Assembly (NCBI RefSeq): GCF_030272615.1 | Contig: NC_081406.1 | Location: 190,328,891 to 190,392,890 of the forward strand | Source of the DNA: Cryptomeria japonica | Taxonomy: Eukaryota; Streptophyta; Pinopsida; Cupressales; Cupressaceae | Length of the DNA: 64,000 nucleotides | Direction: 5' to 3' | Shown: positions 23,333 to 34,075 of the stretch, piece after piece | Numbering within the stretch: the first letter of the stretch is position 1 | Layout: each line of letters starts with the position of its first letter | The notes under the pieces: generated by a model | The model's database searches: none | What the model was told of the DNA's origin: nothing | What the model saw: the letters and a program-made list of their open reading frames with translations, nothing else | Position numbers and translations under genes: made by a program

Positions 23333-23705
23333 GGCTAGCATAACCTGACATGATAGACTTTTCAAATCTTCCTTTGGGATAGGTTAACTAGTATAACACA
23401 ACTTGATAGACCTTTCAAACCTTTCTTTTCAATTTTTTAGGGTGAGTTTACTAGCATAACACAACTTGCTAGACCTTTCAAATCATCTTTTTGAATTTTT
23501 AAGATGAAGGGAACTAGCATAACATGACTTGCTACTTCGACTCTTCCTTCCCACATGGATCACACAACATAATATAACTTGTTGTTCCATGAGAATACAT
23601 GCTTACATGGACCACCTAGCATAACACAATTTGCTAGCTCGCAGAATCCATGTTCCCTCTTGCTCTTTCCCATGGATCACCTAACATAACACAACTTTCT
23701 AGCCC
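23333..23705 (+). repeat. Seven-copy CTAGCATAACACAACTTGCTAG repeat
   Basis: Copies start near 23335, 23388, 23451, 23514, 23573, 23616 and 23681 (about 43-65 bp apart), most followed by ACCTTTCAAAT or CATGGA. Each unit starts CTAG and ends CTAG, so it is an imperfect inverted repeat with a short loop. It lies between coding sequence and polypurine tract of E2. Confidence 0.8.
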
Positions 23706-24198
23706 ATGAAATCCATGCTATTTAAAGTACGTTATTTCAAAACCATAATTTCTTATGTTTTACTTATCATATCATATCTTGAGCTATAGAACTCCAATTT
23801 TCATGTCATTCATTTTGTTGGAATTGTGATTCAGTTCTCTTCCTTCCTAAATGCTCATTGAGTAGTTTTTGGTTTTGTATCAAACCTTATCGAGAGAATT
23901 TTTCATAACCCAACTTTCACAGTTCAATGTGGTAAACATGATACCTATTTCTACCTCCTAATTAGCAATCAGAAATAGGGGGTCATATAGCTACCCTCAA
24001 ATTTCATTACTCTTGGTAAGTGTTCTAGGACATTTTTTTATATCAAATAACAAAATGGTTTTGTAGAATGTGATTCCTAACATTGTATTGTAGATACTGC
24101 TAGGGGCTTCATTTGACACTTTAAGGAAATATTAATTTTACATGAATTTTTAGTTTCTTGTACTTTAGCTTGCATATGCACATAGTATCAAATGGCCG

Positions 24199-24215
24199 CT
24201 AAAGTGGGAGCAAAA
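24199..24215 (+). other. Polypurine tract of E2
   Basis: CTAAAGTGGGAGCAAAA lies directly before the 3' LTR start TGTAATG and is near-identical to the tract of E1 (2641-2657). Confidence 0.8.
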
Positions 24216-26125
24216 TGTAATGTAAATTGCTTACCTTTAATTAGGGTTTCCAATTCCACGTTGTGTTAGAACTCATTTTAGTATGTCTCATTATACTAGA
24301 TGCATTATAGGTCTCTCATATGTACTTAATTAATAATCAATTTAAAATATGAGTCCTTTCATGATTCTAGCCTCATCACACTCTCATATGGGTCCTTAAT
24401 TTTAGGTGTGCCCTTTATCTTTTAATCATCCTAGTTTTTATAGATCCTACCTTATTTTAAATCTCAAGACATGTTTCCCCTACCTAAATATTATATATCA
24501 TCACACAAACTTATTTCTAACAATAGAACCCTATTATCTTGCATTCCTAAAAAAGTCAGGTTGAAAGTGTCGGCACCAGGTCACTAAATTCCACACGGTC
24601 CCGCGCTTTCTACCCCTAATTTTGGGAGGATAATAAGATGGTCATATCCTACTCAAATCTAGCTCCATGCAAAAAAATAACAAATCTAAGTTAACTATTC
24701 ATCAAATTAAACCTATAATCTATAAATTATTCAGCATCAAATCTTCATAAGCATTCATCAACCATGGAAGCTTCGAGATATATTAGAGGATAATAGGGAA
24801 TTATTGATTGATGATTTGTTAGAAACACGGTTGTCATTGCATGAAAATATTGACCTGTTAATGCCCAATATAACCACAAAATTTAATAAATCCATGGGAG
24901 GTAGTTAATCCATGTCATAAACTCGAGCACTGTACTACACAACACAAGGAGACCAAGGGTGCACATCTTGCAACAATCCCCCCAATGCAAGTGAGGGGTT
25001 TGAACCTATGACCTAGGCTCTAATACCACTTGTTAGAAACATGGTTGTTGTTGCACCAAAAGATCAACCTATTAATGCCCGATACAAGTGCAAAATTTAA
25101 AAAATCCATGGGAGGAGGTTAAGACATTTCGCAATGGAGACCAAGGATGTAGAACATAAGGAGAGAAAGGGTGCACACCTTGCAACATGATTCTCATGTA
25201 CCTCTTCCTAAAAATTGGATATTATTTCATATTATTCTCATATTTCTACCATTAAGCTTCATATCTACATTTTATTATTCAAGTTATGCGATTTATATGT
25301 TGTTACATTTAAATCATATCATTCAGGGATTTTCTCGAACACATTTGAGTAGACTCTAGTTTACATTTATGCATTTTAGCTCATAGCAATCTTAGACAAA
25401 CTTAAGGTTCAAGAGCACACACATTATTCCAATTTCAATACCAGCTATTCACGAAGGTGAAAATTACCAAAACAAGGGGGTTGACCAAGGAAAACCCCTA
25501 TATAGCCACCATCATACCCTCTTTCAGTCTTGAAAGTGTAATTATAGCTTTTTGACGGAGACAATAAGAACTAGGAGTAATTAGTAGACTGACACAAATC
25601 CTTATCTAGAAACGGAGCTAGAAAAGCCTAGACGAGGGTGTTCTAGGCAACCTAGTCTAGGACCAAGGTGCTATGGGCACCTTGGTCTTCCAGAGTATAT
25701 ATTAGATTTGAATAGGGAAAAGTATACTGTCTCAGTAAGCTCTAGTTAACTTTGTGTGAGTAGATCAAAGGACCAAAACTCTCTAGGTGCATCAATCCAG
25801 TGAATTTGGCCCCAAATTATAGCCACATGTGCACCTATATATCTTTTATTCATTCTATACTTGTTTCTAAGTTTCTATTTGCATATTAGTCTATTATAGC
25901 ATATTTAGTTTACATTTACTTTATACCTAGATTTTAATTTGGGATCCTCTCAAATCAATACACTTTTGAAAGCAACAAAGGAATATAATTCCTAATATAC
26001 TATTTGACTCTCTTTGATAAGAGGTAGTCAAATTAATTCATATTTTTGTGTCTTTGTGTCACAAAGTTTGTGTGAAAGTGGATCTTGGTCCTAATCCTAC
26101 CTTGCTCCATTTTTCAAATAATACA
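24216..26125 (+). repeat. E2 3' LTR
   Basis: It starts TGTAATGTAAATTGCTTACC and ends TTCAAATAATACA, aligning with the 5' LTR throughout. It is 1,910 bp long, including a 371-bp TRIM and its 5-bp duplication. It lacks the 165-bp duplication seen in the 5' LTR. Confidence 0.8.
24817..25187 (-). mobile_element. Complete TRIM, 371 bp, TSD TGATT
   Basis: Two similar terminal repeats (24817-24975 and 25031-25187), each starting TGTTAGAAAC and ending CTTGCAACA, flank only 55 bp. On the minus strand the internal part opens with TGGTATTAGAGCC, one base from the usual copia primer site TGGTATCAGAGCC, and closes with the purine-rich TTGCATTGGGGGGA next to the other LTR. Perfect TGATT copies flank it (24812-24816 and 25188-25192), and the E2 5' LTR lacks the insert at the matching place. 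It codes for nothing and would depend on proteins in trans. Confidence 0.92.
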
Positions 26126-27211
26126 ACAATGACATATCCATTTAAAATATAAAAAATTAAATTGATAATTATTAAACAATATAAACTAAATTAAATTATT
26201 CAACAACAATAAATAATAAATAAGGATAGTAAGGGTCATGCCATACTTCTCCCATTTAAACATGCATTGATAAAAATTTATCATCGTCCTAGAAACAAGG
26301 CTAACATGATTCACACCAATCATAGTTCGTATTCTCATCAACTAAATGCAATCTAACATTCATTTTTACAAATACTTATGAGAATTCAAGCATACACATT
26401 AATCAAATTAATAATAAAGAATAATTTCCTATGCATTTGTGTGAATTCCATTACTGCCATTTGCTTTCACAAAGCTAGGCTACCTCTCTTTGACAATGTT
26501 CTCTTCCTCGTGATAGCGTTGACCTGTCTGTAACACTCATAGAAACAACACGAAAACATCAGTCCATGTGAGTTCTCATAATTAAATTTAAAATCATAGA
26601 TTCCTCAAAACATTTCTCCTTGTCCAAATATGATTTACTTATCTTAACGTTTAATAAATAGAAATATTTTTTGCACATTTTCAATGCACATACATACCTG
26701 TGCTCACCATACTGTTGTAGTTTGATGAGTTGACCAAGTTGCTAGGTTTTTCTCATCAATATTCTTGACATGTCCTTATACACACTTGCATTGGTTTTAT
26801 CTCATTCACAATATCTCAATTCCACATAGAGGTCATTTCAATGTTCAATATTTCAATGTATAAAATTATCATATAAGGATTGTAAATTTTCAACTAAGAA
26901 TAGCTTTAAGCTACATCAAAACTTGATCATAAATAAAGATTAACAAATAAATCATTCATATGTACCCTTTAACATGTGGTACTTAGGTGCATGCATAGAT
27001 CATCCATGCATACTCACAAATCACCTGGAAAGTTTAGTGGATCCACCTTGCTATTTATGTGACCTAGGCCTTCGTGCCCATCTCGTCACAAATACAAGAA
27101 TATATAGTATATGATACGTGGAATATAATGAACGAGTCTCCAATGGCCATCAACCCCAAAAATCATCTGCAAGTCATCAAAGATGCGAACCATCTCGATT
27201 ATATAAGGTAT
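26126..27211. other. Unassigned AT-rich interval between E2 and E3
   Basis: About 1.1 kb with no coding motif, RNA gene or clear repeat. It continues across E3 at 43398 as the older host sequence. Confidence 0.5.
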
Positions 27212-29652
27212 TGTAATGAGTGAAAAATTATGGTTTCACCATAGAATATAATAAAACCACTAAAATTTTCTTAGGGACCATTACATTAGCGAGAGATAGG
27301 AACTTGATAGATCTACATTCTGATCAAAATCCTAGTTTGCTAGATGAAACTCTTATTTCCCTAAGATTTGAATTGAATTAATTAAATATGTTGAAATTAG
27401 GGTGAATGTATAGATATCGAGGCAATTATGCATAAACAGTGAGATATAGTCGTCAAACGGAGCCACAAACTTGGATCTCAGCAATAGATGAAGGTTCAAA
27501 TTTGTTCCCAAAAACTCAACCTAAATTGTTAGAACCATGATGGTGGTCGCCGTGGTCCTTCAAACCTTTTGTCATCTAAAAGGGAACCTATTTTTGAAGG
27601 GAATATTGTTGTCACTGAGAGGGGGGGGGTGAATCAATGACTTAGAATTAAACAATAAAAATTCAACATTTTAAATTTTATGATCAATCTTTATTTGAAC
27701 AATATAAGATTTGAATCTTTTAGTTATATAGACTTGAGAAACTATCAAATAATGAACATAATAAGCACTAAAACTAACACAAAAGATTTATGAGTGGAAA
27801 ACCCTCTAGGGTATAAAAACCACTCTCAAAGAATGCCTCACTGGATTACTCAAAATGTCTCACTGACAGGTACAATGTATCTCACTGATATCACAAGAGT
27901 TCAATGCCTCACAAACAATAATCCAATGATGTTTAGAGCAGAAGAGAATATACAGAGATGACCCTCTATTTTCTATACAAATCACATAACATCTATTGCA
28001 GAGTAAACCTCTTATAAATCTGCAACATTACAATTAAATCAAGCATCTATCATAAGCAATTATCTTTGTTCATGACATAGAATTATTCCTTGAAGGCTAG
28101 TTTAAAAAGATACTATCTTTGTTTCACTAAGCTTTTGTCAAAATCAGATTGTTTCTTCTTCTTTCAGAGATTAGCCATTCAGAAAAAACAAAGAATCAAC
28201 CCTCCTGTCAATTCCCCTATTCTTCTTATAGCAAAATAGACTTGTAATCAAATAACTATATTTGACCAGTTGTATAAAAGTTCATTAAGCAAAATGAACT
28301 ATAATGAAAAGAAAGTGACTGTTAAGAAAATTAATCATGTGTGTTGACATGGACAACTGCACGAGAAAAATGTCAGTCATACTGCCATCAAAATATCAAT
28401 CAATTTGCTCAAGAGATGTCGATTGCTCTGCCATTATAGTCGACTGTATGCTGAAGAAACCAAAACCGACTGATCTTAACACTAAATCAGGTTATAGGAA
28501 AAAGCCAAGAAGATGAACATTCACTAAGTCTGAGAAGATGTTCTTGGAAAAGAGAAAAGACATTCATCTGAATACAAAGAGAGATCAAATTAAATAATCC
28601 AAAATACATTGCATATCTATTCAAAGGAATCATATAGAAAGAGTAAATTAACACCAAATAGACTTCACCATTTTGTTGACTAACTCTGTAGTGTTGACAA
28701 CAGTAGCATCTTTACCATATCCACATAACATAACACATCCAAACACACAACCTCAACACAACACATCCCCATGATTAATATCAATATCATAACATAAGAG
28801 AGTCATCTACACTGCATCATAACAAAATGTGTAGAATACATTGTAATCATTAAATTGGTTTTCTCATCAAAATACCCAAAAGTACAACAATTTTGTCTCT
28901 AAGAATCATACCGATCATTTGAAACTTAGCTTTGTACTTGTTCTTGTACATAGTGAAAAGGAGAAAATGGTTGGGAATAGGGGTTTGACCTCACCCCGAT
29001 TTTGGAATTAACAATGAAATGGAATTGAAATGTAAATGAAGTACTGTAATGGAAATGCTTTCCTTTTGAGGGAAATACTACAAATATCTGAAATACTAAT
29101 GAAATACCTTTTAATGAAGTTTTGTTTGTCTTCACAAGGAATTAGGGTTTCATGTAGATAGTCTTCATAAAACATAGAACATGAATGTCATATCCAATGC
29201 TTGAATCTTGACTAAATACTTTTGCCCCAATGCTTGAAAGAAGATTGATTTCTTTCTCACTCGAATGTAGATCCAAATTTCTTGATGATGAATTTGAATT
29301 ATGAATGTGCTATATCAAAATGAGAGGGGTATACCTCTTTTTATACTTGTTGGTCAAAAACAAATAATTTTTTTGACACAGGTCAACATGGGATCTAGGT
29401 TCCCGCTCAATTTGAGTTATCGTTATGTGGCCCCAAAATGGGCCCTATTTGGGAGGACCATGGCATTGGGCGCCCTTGTCTTGGACATCAGGGTCCTAGG
29501 ATCTTGGGGAGAGAAATGTAGATGATTAAAATTTAAGTTTGATACATGGTGCAAGTAGAATCAGAGCTTCAATTAGGCCTTAGGGGATGAATGCCAAAGT
29601 GAGGGCCCAAGTGACGACAAAATTGTAAGGGAGTACAATTTATAGCATTGCA
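27212..29652 (-). repeat. E3 3' LTR with nested copia-type LTR
   Basis: On the minus strand it starts TGCAATGCTATAAATTGTAC and ends CACTCATTACA. It aligns with 42060-43397 on both sides of a 1.28-kb insert (27607-28889). The open frame at 28926-29135 recurs at 42695-42940, but only because both copies are LTR sequence; I do not call it a gene. Confidence 0.8.
27607..28889 (-). mobile_element. Single copia-type LTR in the E3 3' LTR
   Basis: On the plus strand it begins TGTTGTCACTGAGAGGGGGG and ends CAAAAGTACAACA, so TG...CA ends are present. The G-run followed by TGAATC and the block AAAACCCTCTAGGGTATAAA match, in reverse, the LTR pattern seen at 31499-32596 and 55361-56265. The flanks AATAT and ATTTT agree at three of five positions, a weak TSD. 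The E3 5' LTR has no insert at this place. Confidence 0.75.
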
Positions 29653-29670
29653 TTTAGCCTCCACTTTAGT
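29653..29670 (-). other. Polypurine tract of E3
   Basis: On the minus strand CTAAAGTGGAGGCTAAA precedes the LTR start TGCAATG, as in E1 and E2. Confidence 0.7.
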
Positions 29671-30706
29671 GGGAGTATGAGACTAAGTATACTCACTATA
29701 AAGTACAAAGATTCACATTCAAAACTTCCATCAAGTCATTAAAGAGACAAGACACACTAAGCCCCTAAGGGACTTTAGGATCTTACTACAATATAAAGAA
29801 AAAAGGGATATCATAAGAGAGAGGGAAAAGAGAGAGATTCATGAATTCTAACCTAGTAAGGTTCACTTACTATGAGTCATGAAAAATAAAAATACCAAGT
29901 TACAAAGCAAAAGGTTTAATTTTCAAAGTAACTTGAGTATTGAGACATGTGATAGTGTGTGCATAAAGTGAAATATTGAGCGGAGTGTATTCTCCCACAT
30001 TAAAATGATTGCATACACCTTATTGGGAGAAATTGGTTTAAGGTAGCATGCATGTGAATACAAGCACACTAGCACAATGATATGCCTTTAAGAAAGGACA
30101 AATCAAAGGATAATGGTCACAAAACATAAATACACATAAGGGATCCACTAACTCTGGGGTCAGTATGCTCTTATGATAAATAATGCATATTATGAATATT
30201 TGTATTAAATTGACCTCATCCCCAAAAGGTAGTGGGACTACAAGCACAATGGAAGAAGAGCACACGTGTCTTTTGAGTCAACATGGAAGAGACCAAAAGA
30301 GATCTCAACACTTTGCATCGTCCCCAAGTAGACAACACAAAGGAAAACAAATAGAAGAATTGAGATACAAATAGAATAATGTCACAATAGATTTGGCCTC
30401 TTTATTACCAAGTACACCAACGAAGTGACAAGGGTCATCCAAAGAGAACCTAACAAAACACAACATGGGGGAAACACATCACGGACAAGAAAGAGAGTAG
30501 AGAGAATATAGGACACGAATAAAGATAATCAAGAAAATAATCTGCCTCCCAATCTTGCTAAACATTATTTTTGGAAGGTGGACAAGATGCAAGAGGAGAA
30601 ACTTCAAGACGATAGATGGAGCTACCGCAAGTTCCAAATAAGGACCATGCTCTAATGATGAGTCACTTTGTTTGTCACTAGGAGATAAGATTAATGCTTT
30701 GGAAAA
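29671..30706 (-). other. Non-coding 3' region of E3
   Basis: About 1 kb matching the E1 interval 1541-2640 in inverse orientation. No gene is supported here. Confidence 0.5.
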
Positions 30707-30964
30707 TTATTTAGATAAATCATTGTCAACATCAACAAGCTCATGCATATCATTAGAATCAACATTGCTATCATGAACAACATTATCATCCATTTCTTCA
30801 TCAAGATTAATAAAAATAGGATCTCTAATATGAATAAAACATGAACCATCATTTTTCTTAAGCATTTTTAATATTGATGATTTAGGTTGAAATTCCTCCC
30901 CAAGGTTAGGCGAAGGATGGACAAATGGGACTAAGTCAACATTCGGTGTCTTCAGGGAGGACAT
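30707..30964 (-). pseudogene. Acidic C-terminal reading frame of E3 Gag-Pro
   Basis: An 85-codon open stretch containing TPNVDLVPFV, LKMLKKNDGS and FINLDEEMDDN. It matches the E1 reading frame at 1127-1540 and so supports a real coding origin. It ends in an Asp-rich run (NDMHELVDVDNDLS). Function unknown. Confidence 0.6.
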
Positions 30965-31276
30965 AAGTTGAGAAGAAAGTTCATAAGCCTTAGCACGACA
31001 TCTCTATTAGTGTTCTCTCACAAGTTGTTATGGTTTCTTTTAGTTTTAGCCAAGGGTTGTGAAGGTTTAGGATCAATGGACAGAGGCTTCTTTTCTTCCT
31101 TTAAAGGAAGAGGAATGGGAAAAGGTCTACTAGGTTGAAAAATAATAGATGATAAGCGCTTTCCTTTGTAAGACGTAAGGAGGCGGGACTATGACATATA
31201 TAGAAGGAATAGAAGGTGTGAGAAGGATACTGGGGAGGAATATGTCCAAGACGTCTAGGCTTACTCAAAGATAAGA

Positions 31277-33024
31277 TCATCTCATTCTTCCACTTTTTAT
31301 AAGATAGAAAAAGAGCATCACTTGAGGCTTAAGAGGCTCAAATTGTTTAGGCCAAAAGTAATCAAGGGTGACATCTCCATGCCTCATCATGGGTTGGAAC
31401 ATTCTATGATTAATTGTTATGATAGTGCCATTATGAGGGAGTTTTAGACATTTATGAATAGTAGAAGGGACAACTTTCATGGAAGAGAGCCAAGGATGTG
31501 TTGACAATATGACGGAATTGATTATGTGTTGCATTGATGTTTTGTCATTGATGTCAACACTAGCTATTATGATTGGTTACCCACAGACATTTTTTGGTTA
31601 CCAGTAGAAGAACTAGTGTTACCGGTAAGGGTTTAAGGTTTTACCAGCAGAGTTTTTACTAAGAATCTTTGACAAGATGCATAAGTGGTGTTGGTGCAGC
31701 TTCTAGATGGAATTCAGGATGCAGAAGGTGATCCTTGATCTTGCCTCGACTAATTGGAGACATCGCTTTGGCATGGAGAATCTATTTATGTTTCGGTACC
31801 TATCTAGGTTATGGATTGGTATCATGTTAACGTTTTCTATACACATTATCGAGATGTTTTATGGATTTGTTAATGATGTTTTGGTCTAAAGCCGACATGG
31901 CATATCATTGTAATATAGATGTATGTAATGATATTACTGTAATATATTTGAGGTGGACGACCTAATTGATTTAGGCCTTAGGGTTTGTATAAATTGATGT
32001 AAGATCTCATTGTAGATAGTGGTGGTAATGGTTGTGGTCATGGAATGAAATATCATATGCAAAGGAGATTTGGTCAATCATAGGTGATCGAATTGGGTTT
32101 ATGTAGGAGGTAAAAGGCCTCCGATATTGAGCTTAACCAGGATTGTAATCAGACATGGTAGATGCTATCACTGGCAGTTCATTCTTCTGGATTGTTATCC
32201 AATTATATTGAGGTGGTTATAACCTCTGTGTAGTTAGTGAGACTCCTTTGTAATGTGCAGTACGCTCTAGGTAGTGTGCCTTCCTGCATGTGCATGCCCC
32301 TTATTGTATCACATACTTTCTGCAGAAGTATCATATGACTATGGGTAGGCTTCCCACCGTGGTTTTTCCCTTTACCAGGTTTTCCATGTACAAATCATGG
32401 TGTTATGTGGTATGGTTGCATTGTGCTAATTCTCTGTTTCATTCTTAAGTTTTATTGCTTACCGATTTCTGTTTATACTATTCCGGTATTCAATGTTTAT
32501 GTGCTCCGGTTAAAGGTTATAAAGTGGTTTGATTAATATAATCTATTGACAACTGATTCACCCCCCCCTCTCAGTTATCCATCAGTTATCCTAACAGGAT
32601 GTCCCAACTTTACATGAAATTGATCGGATGTATGAAAATTAGTAAAGATGACATCTAAGCACTTAGTACCAACTTTGATAAAAAGAGTAATAAAACCAAT
32701 AGTACGGAAATAGAAACCATCATACACCTTGACCACTACATCAAATTTATCATATGTTACTTGATGTAATTGTAAAGTATAAAGATATTCTTTATTTATC
32801 ACATTCACCATACATGTTGGATCAATGAGCACCCCTTGTGAGAGTTTGTTTTTTATATTCACAATGATATATAGTGGTCCATCGAGTACATCAATAGTCT
32901 TACTAGGATCAAAGGTAATGCATAGGTCTTTAGGAGGTGTAGTTTTGTCAACAAGATTCACAATATTATTAGACTCAACACCAAGGTCATTAGGAAAATA
33001 TGCAAGAGGCTCAAACTCAACCAC
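31277..33024 (-). pseudogene. E3 retropepsin remnant, split by a single LTR
   Basis: The N-terminal part (33024 to 32602) reads PKDLCITFDPS, LDGPLYIIVN, GVLIDPTCMVNV and ending FHVKLGHP. The coding sequence resumes beyond the LTR at 31498 with WLSSMKVVPSTIHKCLKLPH. HPW-SSMKVVPSTIHKCLK is the conserved segment after the flap in plant gypsy retropepsins. At the expected triad position the sequence is D-P-T, not D-T/S-G, so catalysis is doubtful. E1 shows D-L-V at the same place. Confidence 0.75.
31499..32596 (+). mobile_element. Single copia-type LTR in the E3 protease (TSD GGATG)
   Basis: A 1,098-bp LTR beginning TGTTGACAATATGACGG and ending TTATCCTAACA, flanked by perfect GGATG (31494-31498 and 32597-32601). 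Removing it with one flank copy joins the two halves of the protease motif. It contains CACCGTGGTTTTTCCC and GATTCACCCCCCCC near its end, as in the LTR at 4228-5633. No internal region is present, so it is a solo LTR. Confidence 0.92.
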
Positions 33025-33060
33025 ATTAGTAGAATGGGAAGAAAAAGGATTAATAAAGAT

Positions 33061-33398
33061 TTAGAGGTTTTGATTAGGAGGAGCTACAGATTTGTTTCCT
33101 TTTTCATTCACACCAATAATGGATATGGTATTATTATCAATAAAGTCTTTAATCCTACTCTTTAAGGTATAATACTTCTCAATCTCATGACCGGGTTGAT
33201 GATGAAGTTGGAAAAAGGCTTTGGGATAATGATAAGGTGGAAAAGGTTTAGAGGTATCAATTGGTTGGATGGGAGGAGGTTTCAACACATTTTTATTTAT
33301 CAATTGTGTCATTATGCTATGCAAAGACTTAGAAAGAGGAGTAAATTCTTTTCTAAAGTATTTGGATTGCCACACCTGATGTTGTAACTACCACTCAT
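33061..33398 (-). pseudogene. E3 Gag, C-terminal segment
   Basis: A 104-codon open stretch. It contains KEFTPLSKSLHSIMTQLIN, then PPYHYPKAFFQLHHQPGHE and LKSRIKDFIDNN. This matches the linker of plant gypsy Gag in which a spaced Cys/His motif (C-x2-H-x4-GH-x4-C) precedes a LK-K/R-x2-D-LID helix. Here the Cys residues are replaced (F-x-L-H-H at the first pair), so the zinc site is lost. The segment continues Gag from 34076 across an LTR-like insertion. Confidence 0.7.
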
Positions 33399-34075
33399 GT
33401 TGGAAAATAGGTGTTTCACACCTTGCATAATAATGTTATAATTGTAATACTTATTTATTATGTAATGTTGCACATGGGCATGTAACATGTAGAGGCTCCT
33501 TGGGAATATTCTTGGGGGACACTTGATGAGTTGTATTGTAACATTGTAATATTATATTATAATTATTTAATATTGGGGAAATATATTTAAAAAAAGAAAA
33601 CTTAGTACCCAATATTAAATGTGGGGTCAAGGGTAGTTAGCACATGGTTTTGTGGCACTTGTTTTTACTTTACCACTAGTTGTTTTTGTGTGATCTTGGG
33701 TCTATAAAAGCAAGCACATGTTTAGTGGTTTTGGGATTTCATTGTATTGAGTCCTTTAGAGGTCTGCATTTGCGAAGCATGGCATGGGATGTGTGGATTC
33801 ATGGTTGGACACATGGGAATTCATTGGAGGGATTGATGGTTCAAAGGTATTCATTGTAACTCTATGTTGCTTTATAGTTGATTAATATAATGGAGTATGG
33901 ATGCTTTGGGAGGCTGGATTTTTCCCTCATGAGGGTTTTGCCAAGATATATCTTGTGTTATCTTGTGGTTTGTCTATTTTGATCTTTGCATTATGGTTAT
34001 TCTGTAAGCGTGTATGCATGCTTTTCTCTCATGGGTTATGCAGGAAATAGATTAGTTGTATGTGGGTTTAAAACA
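33399..34075 (+). mobile_element. Copia-type LTR-like insertion in E3 Gag
   Basis: It begins TGTTGGAAAATAGGTG and holds a TATA-like TCTATAAAAGC (33703-33710) and TTTTTCCCTCATGAGGGTTTTGCC near 33925, a pattern found in R-U5 regions of plant copia LTRs. E3 Gag coding sequence lies on both sides. I could not find a matching target duplication, and the right end is approximate; it may be truncated. Confidence 0.6.

Larger units (their letters stand above)
12521..26125 (+). mobile_element. E2: gag/protease/G-patch LTR element, no RT or integrase
   Basis: Two related LTRs (12521-14323 and 24216-26125) flank a 9.9 kb internal region. The flanks are ATAAT (12516-12520) and ACAAT (26126-26130), a 5-bp TSD with one transition. 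The internal region encodes an acidic protein with NPLYE motifs, a plant gypsy retropepsin and a G-patch, then about 2.4 kb of serial repeats and a polypurine tract. I see no YxDD RT, RNase H or DDE integrase. After subtracting the nested LTR (14858-19140) the internal part is about 5.6 kb. The LTRs differ by roughly 15 percent by eye over 200 bases, so the insertion is old. It fits the non-autonomous TR-GAG or LARD type. Confidence 0.85.

Noticed and set aside
22864-23343. 159-codon open frame rich in Leu, Phe and Ile that looks like a membrane protein
   Set aside because: It is produced by the 54-bp repeat (a multiple of three) in AT-rich DNA; no start context, homology or partner copy supports it.
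23333-23705. Spaced repeats resembling a CRISPR array
   Set aside because: Repeats are degenerate, spacers are themselves related, there are no cas genes, and the context is a plant retrotransposon.
28926-29135. Open frame repeated almost identically at 42695-42940
   Set aside because: Conservation is explained by both copies being the paired LTRs of E3, not by a shared gene.
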